A DNA stretch of 18,909 nucleotides, from positions 1 to 18,909 of the forward strand of contig JAGVWL010000012.1 in assembly GCA_018304285.1 (NCBI GenBank), given 5' to 3'. Below, one piece after another: positions 5,989-11,847 of the stretch (position 1 is the first letter of the stretch; the number at the start of each line of letters is the position of its first letter). Origin of the DNA: Microcaldota archaeon (GTDB lineage Archaea; Micrarchaeota; Micrarchaeia; Norongarragalinales; Norongarragalinaceae). The notes beneath the pieces are model-generated. The model searched no databases. It was not told the DNA's origin and saw only the letters and a program-made list of their open reading frames with translations. A program made the position numbers and the translations under genes.

Positions 5989-8214
5989 TCAGCCGGTTAT
6001 GCCGCTGATGAACCCGGCTGAAAAGAAGACCACCGCGCAATAGAGTATTATCGCGACGGGCAGCGCCTTGGCGATGGAAACGTACGTGTGCAAATTGTTG
6101 TTCGTGTCCTCGATTTGCGAGTTGAAGTACGTGAGGATGGCGACTACTTGAATCACGTAAACGCCCATGATGATGACGAAAGTCGCCGGGTCTGCGTTCG
6201 CCTTGAGCGCGTCGCTTTGGCTAAAGATTTTCGTGAGTCCGGAAAACCCGCCTGCGCCCGTGCCTTCCAATTGCGGAAGCGCGGATTCGGCACCGGTTTG
6301 CTGCGAAAGCGAATTCACTATAATCCTTTGCAGTGCGGACACTACGCCCAAGACTATCGGGGCTACGAACATGCTCATCGTATTAAGCATGGTCGTAACG
6401 TCGGCAAGCAGGGAGCGCAGCGCCTGGTCGGTCTTCTGCGCGTTGCGCAATTGCATCGACAGGCTTATGAGCGATTTTGCCGCGACGTTCACGCCCAGTT
6501 GCACCGCGTCGATCATGAACTGCAATCCGCTGCGGATTGTGCGCGAAGGCAAGTCTTTCATGACGCCGAAAGTCTTGTCGAAAACCGCCGCCTCGAGCGT
6601 CAGCCCGAGCATGGTGATGTTCTCGAGAATGCGCTTGAAAACGGTTTTTCCTATCTTGCTTTTCGGAAGGAATTGCACTGAAGAGCGCAAAGCTTCTTCG
6701 ATGGGCTTGTTTTCACCCAACCGCGACGCGAGAACGTAAAGCGCGTCCTGGAATTCCGTTTCCATGCTCCTGATTTCGTCTTGCACGCGCTTGCGCTCGA
6801 GATACTTGCCCAAAAGCCACAAGCTCAGGAAAATGCAGAATCCTATGAGCAGCCCGAATATCGTGAACTGCCCGATGAAAGTTCCCTGCGGAATTAATAC
6901 AAGGGGGCCCAGCCCCAGCGCGTTCCCGTCGAAAAGAGTGAAGTGCGGCAATGCTGCAACGGCTTCCTTGCGCGAGGCGTCATCCAAAAAATCTGGAACC
7001 GCGCCGAGAGTCCCGCTTATCACCAATCCCTCGCCTTGCGGCGCGCCGGTCAATGAATTAATTTGGTTTTGCACCCAGCCCTGGTCGGTCAGGAAACCCA
7101 GGGAAACCAAAAGCAAGAATGCAAGCGCTCCGAGCGTCTTCGCGGGAATGACTGCTGAACCGAGCTTGAAAGTCCCGCGGGGCGGCAGGCCCGGCTGGTC
7201 TTCCGGCACGTCCGGAGGAACGTAAGTCGGCGGGCGGGAGGCGACGATGAAAGAGCCGAAAGCGAAAATCAAGAGCGGAAGGAAAATGTTGTAAGCGATG
7301 AACAAATACTCGGCTTTGGCAAGCGCAAGGTTTGCGAACGCGCCTCCGATCGGGAGGATTATGGCCAGAAGCAGGGGAAGCAGAATCCCGAAGTAGTAAA
7401 GGTATACCGTGGGCTGCTGCAAATTGCGTGCGTACACGTCCATTTTTTCCCGCGCGCCCTCCAAAACGTCGGCATTCGCCTTCACGAGCAGGTCCTCGCG
7501 CTTTTTCACGTCCGCCTCGAGAATCGAAGCGCGGATGAGCATCAGCGCCTGCTTGAAATCCTCGTTGTAAGGCCCCCACTTGTACGCCAATTCATCCAAC
7601 GCTTCTTCCACGCTGTCGTAACGGCCCAGCTGCAAATCCCATACGATTCCCTTGAGTTCTTCCGCAATCTTGCCTTGCCCGTGGCTTGCCGCAAACTCGA
7701 CGGCCTTCTCCAAATTGGGCGTAAGGCGAAGGCTCATGGTAAGGTAATTCACGATTTCGGGAACGTAGGCCAACGCCAGGAGTTTCTCGCGGCTTGCGGC
7801 GGACTTGGGGTAGTTGGAGTAAACGAACGGGACTATCACCGAAGCCAAAAGCATTATGCCGGCGATTGCGATGAAAAACGGGTTTTCGGGGTTCTGGTCG
7901 AAAAGCGCCAGGTAAGATGCGCCCACCAAAACTACGGTAGCCGCAAGCATCGAAAGCATTATTCCGAAGTAGGCGGAGCGGAAATCTCGGGGATTTGTTC
8001 CCCATTCCAAAAACGAGAATGCCTCTTCCTGCTCTTGCGAAAACTTGGCGTTCTTTCCGAACGACGGCGCGATTTTAGAGAAGAATGCGGTAGCACGCAA
8101 AAACAGGCTGGGCTGTTTTTTCTTCGTGGTGGGTTCGGGGCGCTGGGAGTAGGAAGGCTCGTACAACCGCGACGGGGTTTTGTCCTTATCCCGTTCCCTG
8201 CGAGGCGAAGGCAT
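5989..8214 (-). CDS. Archaeal type IV pilus/type II secretion platform protein, GspF/TadC/ArlJ family (741 aa)
   Basis: This is the inner-membrane platform on which the ATPase acts to assemble pilins. A basic, Pro-rich cytoplasmic N-terminus (1-75) is followed by about nine TM segments, near 81-105, 112-132, 269-293, 302-324, 359-375, 450-470, 613-633, 677-697 and 717-737. Two cytoplasmic helical GspF-type domains lie near 140-265 and 480-610; both have the alternating helical pattern of T2SSF domains. That two-domain, nine-TM layout is typical of archaeal FlaJ/ArlJ-like proteins, but 741 aa is longer than usual. The surplus is mainly the N-terminus and a loop of about 75 residues (376-450) between TM5 and TM6. 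A TATA-like box 25 nt before the ATG suggests its own leaderless transcript. It is followed by pilin-like genes and preceded by a toxin-antitoxin pair and the ATPase. Confidence 0.9.
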   Translation of the reverse strand: MPSPRRERDKDKTPSRLYEPSYSQRPEPTTKKKQPSLFLRATAFFSKIAPSFGKNAKFSQEQEEAFSFLEWGTNPRDFRSAYFGIMLSMLAATVVLVGASYLALFDQNPENPFFIAIAGIMLLASVIVPFVYSNYPKSAASREKLLALAYVPEIVNYLTMSLRLTPNLEKAVEFAASHGQGKIAEELKGIVWDLQLGRYDSVEEALDELAYKWGPYNEDFKQALMLIRASILEADVKKREDLLVKANADVLEGAREKMDVYARNLQQPTVYLYYFGILLPLLLAIILPIGGAFANLALAKAEYLFIAYNIFLPLLIFAFGSFIVASRPPTYVPPDVPEDQPGLPPRGTFKLGSAVIPAKTLGALAFLLLVSLGFLTDQGWVQNQINSLTGAPQGEGLVISGTLGAVPDFLDDASRKEAVAALPHFTLFDGNALGLGPLVLIPQGTFIGQFTIFGLLIGFCIFLSLWLLGKYLERKRVQDEIRSMETEFQDALYVLASRLGENKPIEEALRSSVQFLPKSKIGKTVFKRILENITMLGLTLEAAVFDKTFGVMKDLPSRTIRSGLQFMIDAVQLGVNVAAKSLISLSMQLRNAQKTDQALRSLLADVTTMLNTMSMFVAPIVLGVVSALQRIIVNSLSQQTGAESALPQLEGTGAGGFSGLTKIFSQSDALKANADPATFVIIMGVYVIQVVAILTYFNSQIEDTNNNLHTYVSIAKALPVAIILYCAVVFFSAGFISGITG

Positions 8215-8234
8215 GAATCCATTACGCTAAATCG

Positions 8235-8243
8235 AATAAAAAG
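8235..8243 (-). promoter_or_regulatory. TATA-like box of the platform gene
   Basis: The minus strand reads CTTTTTATTCG, centred about 25 nt before the ATG at 8214. This is the leaderless spacing seen at several other genes here. The 48-nt gap after the toxin stop leaves room for a separate promoter. Confidence 0.45.
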
Positions 8244-8262
8244 CTTCAGAAACGACGGCAGG

Positions 8263-8514
8263 CTATTTTTCGTAAATGTTTTTCCGGTGGCCTATTTTGC
8301 TGATGAAGAGGGCTTTTTGGTCGTATAAGAGCAGCGCAAGCACGCGGTAATCGCCCGCCCTCAACCGCCATTCTTGCTCTCCAACTAGTTTTTGGAAGTA
8401 ACGCGCGGGATCAATTGAAGCTTGCTCGAGCTTTTTCATTATTCTTTGCGCGTCTGGTTTTTGCAGGCCGTCCAAATCCTTTAGCGCCCTTGCCGAAAAA
8501 AGCAGCTTCCACAA
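8263..8514 (-). CDS. RelE/ParE-type toxin (83 aa)
   Basis: Size and motifs fit the RelE/ParE superfamily of ribosome-dependent mRNA interferases: an N-terminal strand WKLLFSARALKDLDGL, helical hairpin, WRLRAGDYRVL (Arg50, Arg52, Tyr56, Arg57) and C-terminal KIGHRKNIYE (His76, Arg77, Tyr81). The R.G.YR and GHR...Y pattern is typical of RelE members that cleave mRNA rather than inhibit gyrase. The start codon is TTG, 2 nt after the antitoxin stop, so translation is probably coupled and weak, which would keep toxin below antitoxin. It sits between the secretion ATPase and its platform partner. I am sure of the superfamily, less of the target. Confidence 0.88.
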   Translation of the reverse strand: MWKLLFSARALKDLDGLQKPDAQRIMKKLEQASIDPARYFQKLVGEQEWRLRAGDYRVLALLLYDQKALFISKIGHRKNIYEK

Positions 8515-8516
8515 TC

Positions 8517-8756
8517 TTACAACCCTAGCCGTTTCTTGACTTCATTGCCGGTAAAAACTCGACCATGCTTCAGGTCAAGCCGAGCTTCAAGCAAGCCAAT
8601 CCTGAAATCGCGCTTATACTTTCCCTCTTCGTCGCCTTCGGGCACTAATTCAAGCAGCTTGTTCAAGAGTTCATCATAAGTTTCCCGCGGAGAACCCTTG
8701 AGCAACGCCAGCTTTTCTTTCGTCTTGGGCAAAATTTGAATGCTAGTATAAGCCAT
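8517..8756 (-). CDS. Antitoxin of the RelE-type pair (79 aa)
   Basis: A small protein with an N-terminal strand TSIQILPKTKEKL followed by helices (SPRETYDELLNKLLELVPE). This is the layout of ribbon-helix-helix-like antitoxins of archaeal RelB/VapB type, and the C-terminal half (EARLDLKHGRVFTGNEVKKRL) would bind and block the toxin. It precedes the toxin by 2 nt, the normal order for such a pair. AGGTGG, 5-6 nt before the ATG, is a likely ribosome binding site. Antitoxins of this type usually repress their own promoter, and an inverted repeat sits right there. The assignment rests on partner, size and fold pattern more than on a signature motif. Confidence 0.82.
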   Translation of the reverse strand: MAYTSIQILPKTKEKLALLKGSPRETYDELLNKLLELVPEGDEEGKYKRDFRIGLLEARLDLKHGRVFTGNEVKKRLGL

Positions 8757-8766
8757 CCATAACCAC

Positions 8767-8783
8767 CTATAGATTAATTATAG
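8767..8783 (-). promoter_or_regulatory. Inverted repeat and A/T-rich promoter of the toxin-antitoxin pair
   Basis: CTATA and TATAG arms are separated by seven bases (GATTAAT), about 11 nt upstream of the antitoxin ATG. This is a plausible operator for autorepression. The minus strand also contains TATAATTAA here, and TTATTATATGC further upstream (8790-8800); either could be the TATA box. The upstream one would give a leader of about 10-14 nt containing the AGGTGG. Confidence 0.5.
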
Positions 8784-8821
8784 ATAAGCATATAATAAGG
8801 TTTTGGTGCCCTTGGAGAAGT

Positions 8822-11071
8822 TCAGCCGCGCCTGCGCTGCAATTCCCTGACGAGCGAGTCGTCCACCCACGAGCCCCAGTTTTTCAAAAGCAGCTCGTGG
8901 TCCACTCCCCCGTTTTCCTGGAGTTGCATTTCCCGCAATAAAAGGTATTTCGCGTGCGCGGTTACGCTGTTCTCCGCTTCAAGCAGCTCGGGCAAACCGA
9001 GCTTGTTTTTCAAGTCAACCAGCCGCTGTTTCGCCAATCCGCGCGCGCGGATTTCCGAGAACACTTCGTCAACGGTAATGCCGCGGAGTTTTTTCAACTT
9101 CGCAAGCCAGTCGCTTTCTCCTAGCTTTGATTGGTTGAATTCCAAAGCGTCTTTGCCCGCGTCGAACGACGACCACGTGAGAAACCCGTTTTCCGCCAGC
9201 GGGTCCTCGTTCCACTCTTTCTTCACTTCCGTAATTTCGATGAGCCTGCGCTTTCGCTCGAGAGAGCCTTTGAAGCGGATTGGCGCGGACACGACCGCAA
9301 AATCGGTTGCCTTGAAGCTCGTCGAAGGCACGCCCAAGTCGTTAACTACCCTATCCCAAATGCTGTACGCGCTCTCGCCGTGAATCGTCCCCATGACCGT
9401 ATTCCCCACGGCTCCGATGCGCATTGCCTCATACAAAGCTATGGCTTCTTTCGAACGCACTTCGCCCACTATGAGAACAGAGTCTCCCAAGCGCAGCGCC
9501 GTACGCAGCGCATCTTCCGCCGACACTTCGCCTTCCACCACCGCTCCAAGCGGCGGGCGGGTTTTCAAACGCTGGATGTTGTAACCTATTTTCTTCATTT
9601 GCGGAACAGGAATTTCTTGGGTGTCTTCTTGGAGAATTATTCTCAGATTCTGAGGCAGTTCAAGCATCATGGCTTGAAGCAAACTCGTTTTTCCGCTACC
9701 TCGACTTCCGACTATCAGCTGGGAAGCCTGGGCATCAACGAAAAACGAAAGCATGCCCGCGGTGTAAGAGTCCATCATCTTCACGTCCACGAACTGCGCG
9801 AGAGTCCACGGCGTATCCTTGTGCAGCCTGAAGGCGAAAGCAGTGCCGTCGAGCGCAAGCGGCTTTCCGATCACTGCGACGCGCGTCTGCAAGTCCGGCA
9901 GGTCGAAATCGAGAATAGGATGGGCTTCGTCGAAAGGCCTTCCGCTCAAAGCGCGAAAGCGCGATACGATGCTGCGGGCTTCCTCGCTTGAAAAAAGGAT
10001 GTTCGTCTGGCATTGCCCGTATTTGCTATGCACGAGGTAAATGGGCTTCATGCCCAAGGGCGAGTCTATGTAAACGTCGGTAATGCGCCTGTCGCTCAAA
10101 ATGATTTCAAGAATCCCGTATCCGATTGTATAGCGCGCGACTATTTCCGCAAGCTCTTCGCGCTCTTCCTGCGACAGGGCGATGTTGTTCTGCGCAGCCA
10201 AATCGCCGATGGTGGCGACGTAAACTTTCTTGAAATAGCGCCTCGCCTGGGTGATGTCGAAAAACTCGACGTTCTCGGGCCTGTGCGCGGCAACGACTTC
10301 CTTGGTTTTTTCAAGCAAAAAGTATTTTTCCGGCGGCAAGGAGTATTCCGGCGGGTTGATGAAATAAAAACTCTCGACCTTGTCGGGATGCCGGTAGATG
10401 TAAACTTTCGTGCCCAAAACTTCGTATTGGTCTACTAACTCGAGTTTTTCCGTTTCAGTGAAAAAGATTTGCGAGCCTATGAAAGAGGGTTTTATCGCGG
10501 CTTCGAAGAAGGAATGGTAAATGCCGCGGTCGGTGGGAATCGAGCCCAGCTGCTGCAAATACTCTTTCATTTTCCGCAAGAGCTTGGTGTTTTCGAGCTT
10601 GTCGCGCATGTACTCGAGCGTCGCGAGATAGAGCTTCAAGTCTTCCTGCTCTTCCGGCGGAAGCGCCTGCATCCGCTGCATTTGCGCTTTCATTTCCGAA
10701 ATTATCATTAAATAAGCTTTGAACGGGTCGCCGCGCAGCGTGTTGAAAATGCTGAGCACGGCGTCGTGCCTTTGCGAAAGCGTTTTGCTGCGCTGGTCTT
10801 TGCTCAAGTGCCGGGGGCTCCAAACGCCTTCGGCTTCGAACTCGCTGACGACTTCCGAAATTTCCTTGAGCCAAAGCGTCTGCTCCGCGTCGTAAACCCG
10901 CTCGTAGTATTCGCTCAAGACGATTTCGTCAACATCCGCTTCCCGCAGTTTGTCGATGACGTCTTGCATGACTTGCGCGTATTGCGCCAAGTCCGCACCG
11001 TAAGGCGAACCGCGGTAGTCCATAACCAGCCGTTTTTTCCCCCCTTCGGTTTTGACTACGCTTTCGGGCAT
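8822..11071 (-). CDS. Type IV pilus/type II secretion ATPase, TadA/VirB11/GspE family (749 aa)
   Basis: This hexameric ATPase should power pilin assembly at the cytoplasmic face of the platform protein. The C-terminal half holds the family motifs in order: GSRGSGKTS (Walker A, 455-463), QEDTQEIP (acidic box, 481-488), LIVGEVRS (Walker B, 533-540) and GTIHGES (His box, 561-567). A family N2-like domain is recognisable around 305-430 (GYGILEIILSDRRITDVYID and RVAVIGKPLALDGTAFAFR). The first ~300 residues are a helical, charged extension not found in short VirB11 proteins. The tail after the His box (about 180 residues) is also long. No Cys4 zinc site of the bacterial GspE type is present. It is the most upstream pilus gene, divergent from the dehydrogenase, with the toxin-antitoxin pair between it and its platform partner. 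Confidence 0.93.
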   Translation of the reverse strand: MPESVVKTEGGKKRLVMDYRGSPYGADLAQYAQVMQDVIDKLREADVDEIVLSEYYERVYDAEQTLWLKEISEVVSEFEAEGVWSPRHLSKDQRSKTLSQRHDAVLSIFNTLRGDPFKAYLMIISEMKAQMQRMQALPPEEQEDLKLYLATLEYMRDKLENTKLLRKMKEYLQQLGSIPTDRGIYHSFFEAAIKPSFIGSQIFFTETEKLELVDQYEVLGTKVYIYRHPDKVESFYFINPPEYSLPPEKYFLLEKTKEVVAAHRPENVEFFDITQARRYFKKVYVATIGDLAAQNNIALSQEEREELAEIVARYTIGYGILEIILSDRRITDVYIDSPLGMKPIYLVHSKYGQCQTNILFSSEEARSIVSRFRALSGRPFDEAHPILDFDLPDLQTRVAVIGKPLALDGTAFAFRLHKDTPWTLAQFVDVKMMDSYTAGMLSFFVDAQASQLIVGSRGSGKTSLLQAMMLELPQNLRIILQEDTQEIPVPQMKKIGYNIQRLKTRPPLGAVVEGEVSAEDALRTALRLGDSVLIVGEVRSKEAIALYEAMRIGAVGNTVMGTIHGESAYSIWDRVVNDLGVPSTSFKATDFAVVSAPIRFKGSLERKRRLIEITEVKKEWNEDPLAENGFLTWSSFDAGKDALEFNQSKLGESDWLAKLKKLRGITVDEVFSEIRARGLAKQRLVDLKNKLGLPELLEAENSVTAHAKYLLLREMQLQENGGVDHELLLKNWGSWVDDSLVRELQRRRG

Positions 11072-11088
11072 GACGCTATTACGGAGGG

Positions 11089-11097
11089 TTAATTAAA
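11089..11097. promoter_or_regulatory. Shared palindromic TATA-like element between divergent genes
   Basis: TTAATTAA lies in the 50-bp gap between the ATPase (starts 11071, minus) and the dehydrogenase (ATG 11122, plus). It reads the same on both strands, TTAATTAAA or TTTAATTAA, and is centred about 22 nt from one start and 29 nt from the other. It may serve both genes as TATA box. The minus-strand spacing is a little short. Confidence 0.45.
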
Positions 11098-11121
11098 GTG
11101 GTTTTTCCTTTTCAAGTTTAC

Positions 11122-11823
11122 ATGAACTTGGAAGGGAAAAGCGTAGTGATTACGGGCGCCAGCAGGGGGTTCGGGGAAGCGCTAGCCAAAGCGTTCGCCA
11201 AGAAAGGCGCCAAAATCATGCTTAGCGCAAGGAACGAAAGCGAACTCCAGCAGCTCGCGAAAAAACTCAAGTGCGGGTATTTCAAGGCCGACGTGACCAA
11301 GCAAGAGGAAATGAACGCCCTGGCGGAAAAAGCGAAGGAAAAATTCGGCGCTATAGACATTTGGGTGAACAACGCGGGAATCTTCACTCCGAAAGCCGGC
11401 GCGAGAGAAACCGACTGGCGGCGCGCGCACGAAATGATGGAAACCAACTTTTTCGGCACGGTTTACGGCTGCCTTGCAGCATTGCCGCAAATGAGGAAAC
11501 AAGGCAGCGGCGTCATCATGAACGTTTTGTCCACTGCGTCTTTGGAAGGAAAAACCAGGATAAGCGCTTACACTGCGACGAAATTCGCAGCCAAAGGGTT
11601 TACTGAATCCCTGCGCCTGGAGGAAAAGGAAAGCGGAATCCAGGTGTTCGGCATTTATCCCGGCGGAATGCAGACGCACTTGTTCGACGAGGGCAAGCCG
11701 GATAGCTTCGGCGAGTACATGGACCCGCTGAAGGTCGCAAGGAAAGCAGTGAAAAACCTGCTGAAAGAAAAACCCAAATTGGATTTGGTAGTGCGAAGGC
11801 CTATAGCGAAAAGCAAAAAATGA
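11122..11823 (+). CDS. Short-chain dehydrogenase/reductase (233 aa)
   Basis: A classical SDR, NAD(P)-dependent and cytosolic. Motifs, counted from the chosen start: cofactor loop TGASRGFG (11-18), NNAG (83-86), Asn109, catalytic Ser137, and Tyr150-x3-Lys154 (SAYTATK), then YPGG (179-182). SARNE after the second strand has an Arg in the place that often favours NADP(H). The substrate cannot be read from the sequence. I chose the ATG at 11122 because MNLEGKSVVITGAS is the normal SDR opening and because it fits the upstream TATA-like box; a GTG at 11098 would add eight residues. It stands alone, convergent with leucyl-tRNA synthetase, 24 nt away. Confidence 0.93.
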   Translation: MNLEGKSVVITGASRGFGEALAKAFAKKGAKIMLSARNESELQQLAKKLKCGYFKADVTKQEEMNALAEKAKEKFGAIDIWVNNAGIFTPKAGARETDWRRAHEMMETNFFGTVYGCLAALPQMRKQGSGVIMNVLSTASLEGKTRISAYTATKFAAKGFTESLRLEEKESGIQVFGIYPGGMQTHLFDEGKPDSFGEYMDPLKVARKAVKNLLKEKPKLDLVVRRPIAKSKK

Positions 11824-11847
11824 AGCGGGATGGAAAGCGACCTGCGC

